Positions 36,432-45,800 are shown, numbered from the stretch's first letter. The stretch: DNA of 64,000 bases from an uncultured Treponema sp. (GCA_946615905.1 CAMOIE010000003.1:122382-186381); one strand, 5' to 3'. Numbers and translations are program-made. The notes: generated from the sequence alone by a model not told the origin.

Positions 36432-37289
36432 ATGAAAGTTTTAAAGCTTGCTCACAGAGTAATCTCTACTGAACGTCCGGCCTTTGTTATGGGCATTTTA
36501 AATGCGACCCCTGATTCTTTTTGGCACAAAAGCAGGGGGGGCAAAGAGCATGCGGTAAAGCTGATTCAAGACGGGGCTGATATAATCGACATAGGCGGAG
36601 AGTCAACTCGTCCAGGCTCAGACTATATTTCAACAGAAGAAGAGCTGAAGAGGGTCGTTCCCCTTGTGAAAGCCGTCAGAAAATTTTCAGACATTCCAAT
36701 TTCAATCGATACAAGGAAATATGAAGTCATGAAGGCGGCTTTTGAAGAGGGGGCCGACATATTGAATGACATTTCAGCTCTTGAAGACGATTCAAAGCTG
36801 GCCACTTTTGCAGCTGAAAAGGAAATTCCTGTAATACTCATGCATAAAAGGGGACTTCCAAAGACTATGCAGGATTTGATTACGGACGATGACATTTTTA
36901 CACAAGTTAATGAATATCTTACAGCCCGTGCAGAATTTGCAGTTAATAGCGGCATAAAGAGAGAGAAAATCATTATTGACCCAGGAATCGGCTTCGGAAA
37001 AAATACCAGCCAGAATTTTACATTGATGCGAAAGTGCGGAGAACTTTGTGGCGGAAAGTTTACTGTTTTGATGGCTCTTTCCAGAAAGAGATGCATAGGA
37101 GATGTCACCGGCCGTGAAGTTGAAGATAGACTTGCCGGCACTTTGTCAGCAGACTTGCTTTCAGTTTTAAAAGGAGCGGCAATTGTTCGGGTTCATGATG
37201 TTAAAGAATGCGTAGATTCTTTGAATGTCCTCAATGCATTTTTCTCTGAGACTTTTCCATCTACAGAAACTTTAAAGGCGGTCAGCTGA
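36432..37289 (+). CDS. folP: Dihydropteroate synthase
   Basis: VMGILNATPDSFW...GADIIDIGGESTRPGSDYIS...PISIDTRKYEV...DPGIGFGK. Confidence 0.92.
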   Translation: MKVLKLAHRVISTERPAFVMGILNATPDSFWHKSRGGKEHAVKLIQDGADIIDIGGESTRPGSDYISTEEELKRVVPLVKAVRKFSDIPISIDTRKYEVMKAAFEEGADILNDISALEDDSKLATFAAEKEIPVILMHKRGLPKTMQDLITDDDIFTQVNEYLTARAEFAVNSGIKREKIIIDPGIGFGKNTSQNFTLMRKCGELCGGKFTVLMALSRKRCIGDVTGREVEDRLAGTLSADLLSVLKGAAIVRVHDVKECVDSLNVLNAFFSETFPSTETLKAVS

Positions 37290-38104
37290 TGAGCTCCTTC
37301 GAAAACCTTATAAAGTTATACGATATAATCCGGCCGATTCTCGATGTCGCCATAATGACATTTCTCTTGTACAAGGTTTATGAGGTCATTGTAAAAACCA
37401 ACGCAATGCAGATAATCCGGGCGGCTATAATCGTTGGTCTTTCATACGCAGTTGCTTACTTGTTGAAACTCTCAATGCTGCTTTGGGTTCTCAATATGCT
37501 TGCCCCCTGGCTTTTGATTTGTTTCACTATCGTCTTCCAGCCAGAGCTGAGAAAGATTTTTTTAAAACTAGGTCAAAGCGAATGGTTTGCCTTCGGAAAC
37601 AGGTCAAAGCATACATTTGTTGATACTGTCGTAATTGCAGCAGAAATGCTTTCAAAAATGAAGAGGGGTATGCTAGTCGTCTTCATGAGGCACACAAAAC
37701 TTGACGACATCATCGAAACGGGAACAAGACTTGACGCTAAGCTTTCATCAGCCTTGCTGGTTACGATTTTTGGTCATGATACCCCATTGCATGATGCGGC
37801 CTGTATAGTCCAAAACGGAAAAATAATCGCCGCAGGTTGTTTTTTGCCGCTTTCTGAGCAATATGACATAAAAAAGACTTTCGGCACACGGCACCGGGCC
37901 GCCCTTGGAATGAGCGAGGGAACCGATGCCGTAGTCCTCGTTGTCTCAGAAGAATCTGGTGCAATCAGTCTGGCCTACGACTCAAAGCTTCACTACGATT
38001 TAAAAGTCAGCGAAGTCACAAAAATTTTGGAAAAACTTCTGGATGTCACTCCGGATCAGAAAATTATCGAGGATACCGTAGATGAAAGCAAAGCAGCTTA
38101 TTGA
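37289..38104 (+). CDS. cdaA: Diadenylate cyclase, CdaA type
   Basis: Three N-terminal TM segments, FQPELRKIFLKLGQ, TPLHDAACIVQNGKIIAAGCFLPLS, GTRHRAALGMSE. Confidence 0.9.
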   Translation: MSSFENLIKLYDIIRPILDVAIMTFLLYKVYEVIVKTNAMQIIRAAIIVGLSYAVAYLLKLSMLLWVLNMLAPWLLICFTIVFQPELRKIFLKLGQSEWFAFGNRSKHTFVDTVVIAAEMLSKMKRGMLVVFMRHTKLDDIIETGTRLDAKLSSALLVTIFGHDTPLHDAACIVQNGKIIAAGCFLPLSEQYDIKKTFGTRHRAALGMSEGTDAVVLVVSEESGAISLAYDSKLHYDLKVSEVTKILEKLLDVTPDQKIIEDTVDESKAAY

Positions 38105-39059
38105 AAAAATCCGAGAAGACTGGCCGGTAAAAGTCATTTGTTTTGTAATAGCAATTTTCTTTTATATTTTTTACCAGATTTCAAGTCTTTCAAAAGTAAC
38201 TTTGAATATTCCCCTGACTGTCGACCAAAAAAACGGGATGCTTGTAGCTTCATCATACAATCCGAATGTAAAAGTCACAGTCCGCGGACCGTCAAAAGAA
38301 TTGTCAGCCTTGAGGGATCAAGATTTCTCGCCGTATCTCGACTTGAATTACGTTGCAAAAGAAGGTACATTCACTTTCCCAGTATTGATTAAAATGTCAG
38401 AAAGTGCGAACTTAATAGATCCTCTTGAAGTCTCAGTTTCCCCATCTGAAGTAACGCTCACCGTAGAGGAAGAAATCGCTGATTATGTGCCGATTTCACC
38501 TTTGCTGAATGGAAAGCCGGCTTATGGCTACGAGATAAAAGAAATCTTGGTTTCTCCCAAAACAATAAAGGTCTACGGTCCCCGCTCCATGGTTCAAAAT
38601 TGCAAACGCCTACAGACAAAGGAAATTGTAATCGAGGGAGCGTCCGTAGCAATGAGTAAAACTGTCGGTATTGAAAAACCTGGGGTCTTCATCCGGCCGT
38701 CATCAGAAAAAGACGTGACTGTAACCGTTAATATTCAACCCGCATATACAAAAAAGACTTTTGATGCGGTAAACGTGACTTTGAAAAACGTCCCTGAAAA
38801 TCTGGAGCTTGTAGGAGCAGAAGTTTCCGTCGATGTTACATACAGAGGAAAAGTCATTGATTTGGATAAGGTGCAGCAAAATAATCTGACAGCCTATGCA
38901 GACTGCTCATCGATAAGTGGTCCTGGAGAATTTCAAATACCGGTGACAATTACCCCTCCTTATTATCTTACCGTTGAAGAATCTTCAAAAAAGACGGTTA
39001 CGGTTGTAGTCTCTGAAAAAAAAGACAAACATGTTGAAAGCGGAGAAATGAGCAGATGA
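38082..39059 (+). CDS. cdaR: YbbR-domain protein
   Basis: DWPVKVICFVIAIFFYIFYQIS...TVRGPSKELSAL...YGPRSMVQNCKRLQTKEI; follows cdaA. Confidence 0.85.
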   Translation: MKAKQLIEKIREDWPVKVICFVIAIFFYIFYQISSLSKVTLNIPLTVDQKNGMLVASSYNPNVKVTVRGPSKELSALRDQDFSPYLDLNYVAKEGTFTFPVLIKMSESANLIDPLEVSVSPSEVTLTVEEEIADYVPISPLLNGKPAYGYEIKEILVSPKTIKVYGPRSMVQNCKRLQTKEIVIEGASVAMSKTVGIEKPGVFIRPSSEKDVTVTVNIQPAYTKKTFDAVNVTLKNVPENLELVGAEVSVDVTYRGKVIDLDKVQQNNLTAYADCSSISGPGEFQIPVTITPPYYLTVEESSKKTVTVVVSEKKDKHVESGEMSR

Positions 39060-39442
39060 TTTATGGAGTGGGCACAGACATTGCCAAAGTCTCCCGTTTT
39101 GAGAAGTGGATTTCTTCCCCGGAGATGATTCCGCGCTTTTTCCACCCGGAAGAGCAGCTGGGCAAAGAGCAGTCGTCAAGCCTTCAGCATCAGTGCGAGC
39201 ATTACGCAGCCCGTTTTGCAGCAAAGGAGGCTTTTTCCAAGGCTTTGGGAACAGGTTTTGCCGGTTTGGAGCTGAAAAGTCTATGGGTTAAAAACAATCA
39301 AGAGGGCAAACCTGAATTTTACTTTTCTGATGACTTGGCAGAAAAAATCTCAGAGCGGATTGGCGGCAAGTGGAAAGCCCACCTTTCTTTGAGTCACGAA
39401 AAAGAATTCGCCATTGCATTTTGTGTTATAGAAAAAGAGTGA
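39056..39442 (+). CDS. acpS: Holo-[acyl-carrier-protein] synthase
   Basis: MIYGVGTDIAKVSRFEKW...YAARFAAKEAFSKALGTG. Confidence 0.92.
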   Translation: MIYGVGTDIAKVSRFEKWISSPEMIPRFFHPEEQLGKEQSSSLQHQCEHYAARFAAKEAFSKALGTGFAGLELKSLWVKNNQEGKPEFYFSDDLAEKISERIGGKWKAHLSLSHEKEFAIAFCVIEKE

Positions 39443-39490
39443 ATTTTCCAAGAAAGTCGGTTATAATCAGAATATAATTGGGAGAAATAA

Positions 39491-40405
39491 ATGGTTTACA
39501 GAAGTTCAAAAAAGAAAGATGACGAGCAGAACAAAAAGCCAAAACTTTCTTACTGGTCAAAAACGAAATGTACCTGTCCGGTTTGCAATCACGCCTTTGA
39601 GCGAGAGGAAATGCTTACCGGTAGCGGTCGTATGATTGCCGGAGATTTAACCGATGAACTACACCGCCTTTATGAGCCTTCTGAAAAATTCGGTAAGATT
39701 TATCCCCTGATTTATTCTGTCGGAGCCTGTCCCCGTTGTCATTGTGCCTTTTTCTGGAACGATTTCAAGGAGATAAAAGACACAGATTCCCTTGACGCAA
39801 TCCGCATGGAAAACGAAAAGCGTCAACAGGCCGTAAACAACATGTTTCCCTATTATGAGCTTAAGCGCGAGCGGAATCTTCTTGACGGAGCCGCCATGTA
39901 TTATCTGGCACTGCTCACTTATGAGAAGGTTGACCTTTCCTATGCCCCGACTTTCAAGCGGGCGATGATTTCCCTTCGCTTGGCATGGCTTTGCAAGGAA
40001 CTTGATGAGGCAGTTCCAAATCATAATTACAGTTTCGCCGCCGAAGTCTTTTACCGCAAGGCCCAGTTTTTCTACGAGCAGACTTTGCTGAATGAGACGG
40101 GCAGGGTGGAGACAATCGCCCACATTGCGAATTTCGGCCCGGATGTCGACAAAAACTACGGTTACGATGGTGTGATTTATTTGAATTCTCTGTTGGAATA
40201 CAAATACGGGCAAAAAGATGACATGCAGACCCGCTACAAAAAACTTGCCTTGAATAAAACGTCAATCGCCCGTATTTTCGGTCTCGGAAAGTCCTCAAAA
40301 GCAAAGCCCGGTCCCCTTCTTGAAAAATCACGCGCTTTATATGACGCCCTTGTCGCCGAATTGAAGCAGGCGGACATTATCGATTTGGACGATGACGAAG
40401 AATAA
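39491..40405 (+). CDS. DUF2225-family protein
   Basis: CTCPVCNHAFEREEM...YSVGACPRCHCAFFWNDF...AMYYLALLTYE. Confidence 0.8.
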   Translation: MVYRSSKKKDDEQNKKPKLSYWSKTKCTCPVCNHAFEREEMLTGSGRMIAGDLTDELHRLYEPSEKFGKIYPLIYSVGACPRCHCAFFWNDFKEIKDTDSLDAIRMENEKRQQAVNNMFPYYELKRERNLLDGAAMYYLALLTYEKVDLSYAPTFKRAMISLRLAWLCKELDEAVPNHNYSFAAEVFYRKAQFFYEQTLLNETGRVETIAHIANFGPDVDKNYGYDGVIYLNSLLEYKYGQKDDMQTRYKKLALNKTSIARIFGLGKSSKAKPGPLLEKSRALYDALVAELKQADIIDLDDDEE

Positions 40406-41184
40406 TGCGGAACATTCTCCTAACGATTTCGTATGACGGCACGGATTTTTGTGGTTGGCAGAGGCAGGATTTTTCTGACAAAAAAAAGCCTGTCCGCACA
40501 GTCCAAGGTGAAATCGAAAATGCCCTCGAAAAAATCCATAAACAGCATATCAATCTCAACGGCTCAGGACGAACTGACTCTGGAGTTCACGCGAAGGCTC
40601 AGGCGGCGAATTTCGTTTCTCCGGTCGACTCAATCCCTGCGGAAAAATACGTTCTCGCCCTGAATTCCCTTCTTCCGCAGGACATACGCATAAGCGGCTC
40701 CAAAGAGGTTTCCCCGGATTTTGACTCCCGCAGGTCAGCGACATCCAGAGTTTACCGTTATTTTTTTAAATTCGGCCAGCCTCCCTTAGCATGGGAAACC
40801 CGCTATTCGTGGGCTATAAAAGAAAAGCCAGACTTCAAGAGACTCAATGAAATGGCAAATTATCTAAAAGGAGAGATTGACTGCGCCACATTCGCCGCCT
40901 CAGGTGACCAGTCAAAATCAACTTTCAGGTATTTGGAAAACGCTTTTTTTGTTCAGACAGAAGACGATTCCGCATATTTCCAGATTGAGGCCAATGCCTT
41001 TTTGTGGAAGATGGTTCGCTCTATTATGGGAAGCCTTATTTTCTTTGAAAAGTCGGACAAAGACCCGTCATATTTTAAAACGGTTTTGGACTCACATCAG
41101 CGAAAAATGGCGGGTCCCACAGCACCGTCACAAGGTCTCTTTTTGTGGGAAATAAAATTTGACGGAATAAGAAGACATATTTAA
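40405..41184 (+). CDS. truA: tRNA pseudouridine(38-40) synthase
   Basis: LLTISYDGTDFCGWQRQ...GSGRTDSGVHAKAQAANF...ANAFLWKMVRSIMG. Confidence 0.93.
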   Translation: MRNILLTISYDGTDFCGWQRQDFSDKKKPVRTVQGEIENALEKIHKQHINLNGSGRTDSGVHAKAQAANFVSPVDSIPAEKYVLALNSLLPQDIRISGSKEVSPDFDSRRSATSRVYRYFFKFGQPPLAWETRYSWAIKEKPDFKRLNEMANYLKGEIDCATFAASGDQSKSTFRYLENAFFVQTEDDSAYFQIEANAFLWKMVRSIMGSLIFFEKSDKDPSYFKTVLDSHQRKMAGPTAPSQGLFLWEIKFDGIRRHI

Positions 41185-41224
41185 TTTTTTTTCACTTTTT
41201 TTTGAAAATTCGCCTTCTTCGCTG

Positions 41225-41253
41225 TTGACAAAAAGAGACTATAAAGTTAATAT
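41225..41253 (+). promoter_or_regulatory. Sigma70-type promoter for tRNA-Val
   Basis: TTGACA - 17 nt - TAATAT. Confidence 0.8.
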
Positions 41254-41272
41254 ATTAAAGTCAATTCGATTC

Positions 41273-41345
41273 GGACAGTTAGCTCAGTTGGTAGAGCCCC
41301 TGGTTTACACCCAGGTTGTCGGGAGTTCGAGTCTCTCACTGTCCA
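41273..41345 (+). tRNA. tRNA-Val(TAC)
   Basis: GGACAGT/ACTGTCC acceptor, anticodon loop ttTACac within CTGG...CCAG, T-loop ttcgagt. Confidence 0.93.
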
Positions 41346-41352
41346 TTAAAAA

Positions 41353-41378
41353 AAGCCGGTTTTACCGGCTATTTTTTT
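41353..41378 (+). terminator. Terminator-like hairpin between tRNA-Val and tRNA-Pro
   Basis: AGCCGGT-TTT-ACCGGCT followed by ATTTTTTT, ending at the first base of tRNA-Pro. Confidence 0.7.
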
Positions 41379-41451
41379 CGGAACGTAGCGCAGCTGGTAG
41401 CGCGTCTGGTTTGGGACCAGAATGTCGCAGGTTCAAATCCTGTCGTTCCGA
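41379..41451 (+). tRNA. tRNA-Pro(TGG)
   Basis: CGGAACG/CGTTCCG acceptor, anticodon loop ttTGGga in CTGG...CCAG, T-loop ttcaaat. Confidence 0.93.
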
Positions 41452-41465
41452 TTATTTATCTTTGC

Positions 41466-41503
41466 AAAAAGGAACCGCTTGAATAGAGTCGGTTCCTTTT
41501 TTT
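41466..41503 (+). terminator. Terminator after tRNA-Pro
   Basis: aaaggaaccgcttgaatagagtcggttccttttttt. Confidence 0.8.
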
Positions 41504-41508
41504 GTTTG

Positions 41509-42912
41509 TCACTGAATGAATTTTTCCTGCGCGACTTTCAGAAGTTTCTGCTTGTCGTTCATCTGCGGGTCGTCCAGCACTGTCTGGAAAAGCTCCTCCA
41601 AAACCAGCCCGATTCTTTTTCCAGGCTCTATCCCAAGCTTAATCAAGTCGTTTCCGTTCACTTTCAATGACTTCAAGCTCAGGGCGGACTTCTCTTTCTC
41701 GACTTTCTGGATTCTCTCCCTCAGCTCGTTCACGTTCCTCAATGACGGAGAGTTTGCGTTGATCGGGATTTTTCTCTGCCCGTAGGAATCAGCCAGTCTA
41801 AGCTCAAAAAGATTCTCAATGTTTTCCATGCCGATTCTGACGATAAATCTTCTGACGGCGGCATCTGACCAGTTCTGCTCAAAATAGAACATGTGATGCT
41901 CAATCAGGTGGCATACTTCATCAATCAATTTGTTCGGAAATCTCAGCCTCGTCATGATTTTGCGGGTAATTTCCGCTGAATAAATCTCATGCTTGTGGAA
42001 GTGGATGATTTCCAGCATTTCACCTGGAATCTGGGGATTTGGAATTTTTTCGACAGTGCGGGCCTGAACTTTTCCCACGTCGTGGAAGAGGGCTGATATT
42101 CTGACCGTCAGATTGTCCTTCGGCGCGCCGTCACAAGCGTAAATATTATGCTCGAAAACATCAAAAATATGGAAGCCCCTGCAGTCAGCCTGGATGACCC
42201 CCCTTCCCAAGTCAAGCTCCGGGATAAAGGTCTTCAAGACTCCGGTTTCCTGCATAAAGGTCAGTCCGATTGAGGGCTTTGGAGCTTTCAGCATTTTCTC
42301 AAATTCATCCCTGAACCTCTCGATTGAAATCGAAGCTATATTTTTCTGGATTTCAGGCTCTAAAATTGCTGAGTATGTATCTTTTTCTATAACAAACCCC
42401 AGCTGGGCTGAGAATCTCAGGGCGCGGACAGGCCTCAGTCCGTCCTCCATGAAGCGGTCGTGAGCCTTTCCGACAGTGCGGATTATCTTCTTTTTGATGT
42501 CGCCCTGTCCGTCAAAGGGGTCTTTTATCGAGCCGTCAGAGAGGGAGGCCGCAATCGCGTTCATCGTGAAGTCCCGCCTGCTCAAGTCCTCCTCGATTGT
42601 CGTTGCGAACGTTATGGAGTCAGGGTGGCGGCCGTCAGAATAGCCGTTGTCTGCCCTGTAAGTCGTGACTTCTATTTCGTGCCCTAGAAAGTGGACTGTG
42701 ACAGTCCCGTGCTTTATCCCCGTCGGAATGACTTTTTTGAACATTCGCACAACGTCTTCCGGGTGGGCGTTTGTCGTCAGGTCCCAGTCTGAGGCCTTTT
42801 TTCCCAGAAGGATGTCGCGGACAGCCCCGCCTACAAGGTAGACCTCAAAACCGTTATTTGTAAAAATCTCATTTATTTTTTTCAAGTCGTCAGGAATTTT
42901 AATCTGCTTCAT
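41509..42912 (-). CDS. cca: CCA tRNA nucleotidyltransferase/poly(A) polymerase family with HD domain
   Basis: VYLVGGAVRDILLGKKASDWDLTTNAHPEDV...RDFTMNAIA...ALFHDVGK. Start at the internal ATG (42912). Confidence 0.9.
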   Translation of the reverse strand: MKQIKIPDDLKKINEIFTNNGFEVYLVGGAVRDILLGKKASDWDLTTNAHPEDVVRMFKKVIPTGIKHGTVTVHFLGHEIEVTTYRADNGYSDGRHPDSITFATTIEEDLSRRDFTMNAIAASLSDGSIKDPFDGQGDIKKKIIRTVGKAHDRFMEDGLRPVRALRFSAQLGFVIEKDTYSAILEPEIQKNIASISIERFRDEFEKMLKAPKPSIGLTFMQETGVLKTFIPELDLGRGVIQADCRGFHIFDVFEHNIYACDGAPKDNLTVRISALFHDVGKVQARTVEKIPNPQIPGEMLEIIHFHKHEIYSAEITRKIMTRLRFPNKLIDEVCHLIEHHMFYFEQNWSDAAVRRFIVRIGMENIENLFELRLADSYGQRKIPINANSPSLRNVNELRERIQKVEKEKSALSLKSLKVNGNDLIKLGIEPGKRIGLVLEELFQTVLDDPQMNDKQKLLKVAQEKFIQ

Positions 42913-42985
42913 GTTAATTTCTCGCGATTTGGTATATAGTCTTTCTGTTCTCAATTTATTATATATAAAAGACGGATTTTTTTCT

Positions 42986-43720
42986 ATGCAGATTGTGATT
43001 TTTACCGGCGGAGATTTCCCGCACCCGGACTTGGAGAGAGAGTTTTTTCATTCAAACAAGCCTGACTTTGTGATTGCCGCGGACTCTGGTCTTTCGGCCT
43101 GCGAAAAATACATCGGCTATTTCAAGGACGCCTCGTTCGAGCCTGACGTGATTTTAGGAGACTGGGACTCCATCGAAAAAAAAGACGAGGTTAAAAAGTT
43201 TCCTTCCGCCTTAATCGAGAATTTTCCAGTCGACAAGGACTGGACGGACACGGAGCTTGCGCTGAACACAGCCTATTCTCATTTTGAAAAGGAAAAAGTT
43301 CCTGAGGAGGAGCGAAAGGTTATTCTAGTTGGGGCAGGTGGCGGCGAGAGAATTGACCATCTTCTGGCTGTTTTCGACCTTTTTTCGGAGAAAACCCACC
43401 CGGACATCTGGCTTGGGGGAAAGCAGTCGATTTACTTTTTGCCGGAAGGAAAAACGGTTGCCGTAGAAAATCTCGCCCTGGATGATGTTTTTTCAGTCCT
43501 GAGGACTTCAAGAGCAAGAAGAGGCGGAAAGATTTTTTCAGAGGGGCTTTTATGGCCGCACGACAAATTCAGAAATGAAGGCCTGCCATCTTTGAGCAAC
43601 AGGATTTCACCGGAATTTTTCATGGACAAAAATCCTGTCAAACTGACCGCTATAGAGGGAGATTTTGTGGCGGTCTTTCCATATTCGGCAAATGTAAAGA
43701 TTTGTAATGCAAAAAGTTAA
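42986..43720 (+). CDS. thiN: Thiamine diphosphokinase
   Basis: VIAADSGLSACEKY...PDVILGDWDSIEKK...FPVDKDWTDTELAL...GAGGGERIDHLLA. Confidence 0.88.
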   Translation: MQIVIFTGGDFPHPDLEREFFHSNKPDFVIAADSGLSACEKYIGYFKDASFEPDVILGDWDSIEKKDEVKKFPSALIENFPVDKDWTDTELALNTAYSHFEKEKVPEEERKVILVGAGGGERIDHLLAVFDLFSEKTHPDIWLGGKQSIYFLPEGKTVAVENLALDDVFSVLRTSRARRGGKIFSEGLLWPHDKFRNEGLPSLSNRISPEFFMDKNPVKLTAIEGDFVAVFPYSANVKICNAKS

Positions 43721-44154
43721 ATTCCGTCAGAAAGAATAAGGAGCGAACGGCAGAAAACAGCACCCGCAATTCCAACGGCCAAAGGAACTACAAAAGTTAC
43801 CGTATAAAGTATGTAATGAAGTTTTTTTTCTGTAAAAATGCTCAAAAATCCAGCCGCAGCAGCTGCGAGGCTGAAAAGAATCAATGCTATTGACGTATAA
43901 GCTGTCAGCCAGAGAATAGCCTTTATGTTTGACTCCAAAAAATACTGGGCATTTGCGATTGCAAAAAGAATGAATTCCGCACATAAAAGCAAAAAGAAAA
44001 AAGTGACGGCCCGGTGACTCAAAATTAAAAAAATACCGGTTTTTTTGGACTCTGCAACTTTTTTCCGAGCAGGCACCACTTCAGCCGGCTGGTCATCGTC
44101 CACAGCCTCAAGCTCTTCAATCACCTCATTTTGAACTGCTGTTTCTTTTTTCAT
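43717..44154 (-). CDS. Conserved hypothetical membrane protein
   Basis: 145 aa with several hydrophobic segments and a charged N-terminus. Confidence 0.6.
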   Translation of the reverse strand: MKKETAVQNEVIEELEAVDDDQPAEVVPARKKVAESKKTGIFLILSHRAVTFFFLLLCAEFILFAIANAQYFLESNIKAILWLTAYTSIALILFSLAAAAAGFLSIFTEKKLHYILYTVTFVVPLAVGIAGAVFCRSLLILSDGI

Positions 44155-44231
44155 ATTGAGCCAATCAGCCTTTTTGAGTTATATTTTAAGAACGTCAACG
44201 CGTTAAATTTATTATATAACAAAGGTGAGCT

Positions 44232-45056
44232 ATGAAAAAGGGGATATTTTCTTTGATTTTGATTCTTGCTGCAGCAGGAGCTGTATTTTACTTCGGTTGG
44301 GCACAGAATAAGGTCGGAATAGGCGAGGCCGGTGTTTTGATTTCCAAGACTGGCGGGGTCTCAAAAAAAATCATCAAGAACGGTGATTTTTTCTGGAACT
44401 GGCAGCTCTTGATTCCTAAAAACGCTAAAGTGGTGACTTTTCCATTGCAGACGCAGACCTTCAAAAAGTCTATTTCGACAAAACTGCCATCTGGGGACTT
44501 GTATTCCCTCCAGCTCAAAGAGACTCCAGACTTTTCATACTCATTTGATTTCTCGATTTCGCTGTCACTCTCGGAAGACAACCTCGCCACACTTGTGGAA
44601 AAAAACAACTTGCAGTCAGCAGAGGACTGCAAAAATTACCTCGACTCAAAGGCTGATGAAATTGCCCGCGCAGCAGCTTCCTACATATCTTCCTTACAGG
44701 CCGAAAAACTCGCGGATTCTGTGAGCCTCTCTTCTGAGTCAGTCTTGAGGGGAATCAAAGCCGAGACTGCGTTTCCTGACGTTAAAATCTCTTCATTGAC
44801 GGTATTGAAATCAAATTTCGCAGACCACGACCTGTACGAGCTTGCAAAAAAATCCTACCTTGATTTTCAGAGCCTCGTGAACCAGGAGATGGCGAGCGCC
44901 GCGAAAAGTCAGGCTCAGGCCATTTTAAAAGACGACCGCACGGTTAAAAAGCTCCAGAGAATCGGCGAGACCCTGAAAAATTATCCCCAGCTCTCAGAAA
45001 TTCTTAAAAACGGCGACACTGTTCAGGTCATAAAGGCTTTAAGCGAGCTTAACTAA
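44232..45056 (+). CDS. SPFH/band-7-like single-TM protein
   Basis: N-terminal TM then VGIGEAGVLISKTGGVSKKIIKNGDFFWNWQLLIPKNAKVVTFPLQTQTF (SPFH-like opening) and a helical C-terminus. Confidence 0.55.
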   Translation: MKKGIFSLILILAAAGAVFYFGWAQNKVGIGEAGVLISKTGGVSKKIIKNGDFFWNWQLLIPKNAKVVTFPLQTQTFKKSISTKLPSGDLYSLQLKETPDFSYSFDFSISLSLSEDNLATLVEKNNLQSAEDCKNYLDSKADEIARAAASYISSLQAEKLADSVSLSSESVLRGIKAETAFPDVKISSLTVLKSNFADHDLYELAKKSYLDFQSLVNQEMASAAKSQAQAILKDDRTVKKLQRIGETLKNYPQLSEILKNGDTVQVIKALSELN

Positions 45057-45077
45057 TCAAAAATACAAGGAAATAAA

Positions 45078-45467
45078 ATGTCAGAAAGATTGTTCGGAAT
45101 AAGAGGGGCGACCGGCGCCCAGAATACAAAGGAGTCGATTCAAAAAAATGTCGGCCAGCTCTGCCGTGAAATTTTCGCGAAAAATTCAATCGAGGCTCAA
45201 AATATTGTCTCCTTGCAGTTCACAATCACGGAGGATTTGACGGCCATGAATCCGGCCGCGGCCCTCCGCCGAGAGGACACGGGAATCGACACGTCAAAAA
45301 TCCCATTGTTCTGCTCCCAGGAACCCCGCATAGACGGCTCTCCGAAAGAGATGATCCGCCTGCTTTTGACGGTCTACATGCCTTCTGAGAGGGTTCCGGC
45401 CTACGTATATATAAACGGAGCTGAAAAACTCCGGCCGGATTTCGCGGGGAAACAAAAAAAATTGTAA
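45078..45467 (+). CDS. aroH: Chorismate mutase, AroH type
   Basis: LFGIRGATGAQNTKESIQKNVGQLCREIFAKN...SLQFTITEDLTAMNPAAALR...AYVYINGAEKLRPD. Confidence 0.9.
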   Translation: MSERLFGIRGATGAQNTKESIQKNVGQLCREIFAKNSIEAQNIVSLQFTITEDLTAMNPAAALRREDTGIDTSKIPLFCSQEPRIDGSPKEMIRLLLTVYMPSERVPAYVYINGAEKLRPDFAGKQKKL

Positions 45468-45495
45468 AAATTTGCAAAATTTCAGAATTTTGCTG

Positions 45496-45524
45496 TTGAC
45501 AGTTTTTTATTTGTGATATATATT
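45496..45524 (+). promoter_or_regulatory. Sigma70-type promoter for tRNA-Thr/tRNA-Tyr
   Basis: TTGACA - 17 nt - TATATT. Confidence 0.8.
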
Positions 45525-45575
45525 ACTAACACGTTCGACAGAAGCCTTGCTTCTGAAAAACAAAAAAAAACATTT

Positions 45576-45648
45576 GCTGCCTTAGCTCAGCTGGTAGAGC
45601 ACGTGATTTGTAATCTCGGGGTCGTGGGTCCAAATCCTACAGGCAGCT
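45576..45648 (+). tRNA. tRNA-Thr(TGT)
   Basis: GCTGCCT/AGGCAGC acceptor; anticodon loop ttTGTaa; anticodon stem CGTGA/TCTCG contains a central U-U mismatch. Confidence 0.9.
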
Positions 45649-45659
45649 TTTCTAAAATC

Positions 45660-45741
45660 GGGGAGTTTCCCGAGTGGTCAAAGGGGACAGACTGTAAATC
45701 TGCTGCCTAGTGCTTCGTAGGTTCGAATCCTTCACTCCCCA
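45660..45741 (+). tRNA. tRNA-Tyr(GTA)
   Basis: GGGGAGT/ACTCCCC acceptor; CAGACTGTAAATCTG anticodon arm; long variable arm. Confidence 0.93.
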
Positions 45742-45750
45742 ATTTTGATG

Positions 45751-45786
45751 GTCTTAAAAAGCTAGTCTTTTTAAGACTTTTTTTTT
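45751..45786 (+). terminator. Terminator after tRNA-Tyr
   Basis: gtcttaaaaagctagtctttttaagacttttttttt. Confidence 0.8.
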
Positions 45787-45800
45787 ACCCGGACGATTTT

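Noticed and set aside
41225-41482. 85-aa ORF covering tRNA-Val and tRNA-Pro
   Set aside because: Translation of tRNA sequence (QLAQLVEPLVYTQVVGSSSL); spurious.
42913-42985. TPP riboswitch upstream of thiN
   Set aside because: The gap is short and AT-rich, shared with the divergent cca start, with no CTGAGA/THI-box pattern.
45513-45710. 65-aa ORF covering tRNA-Thr and tRNA-Tyr
   Set aside because: Translation of tRNA genes; spurious.
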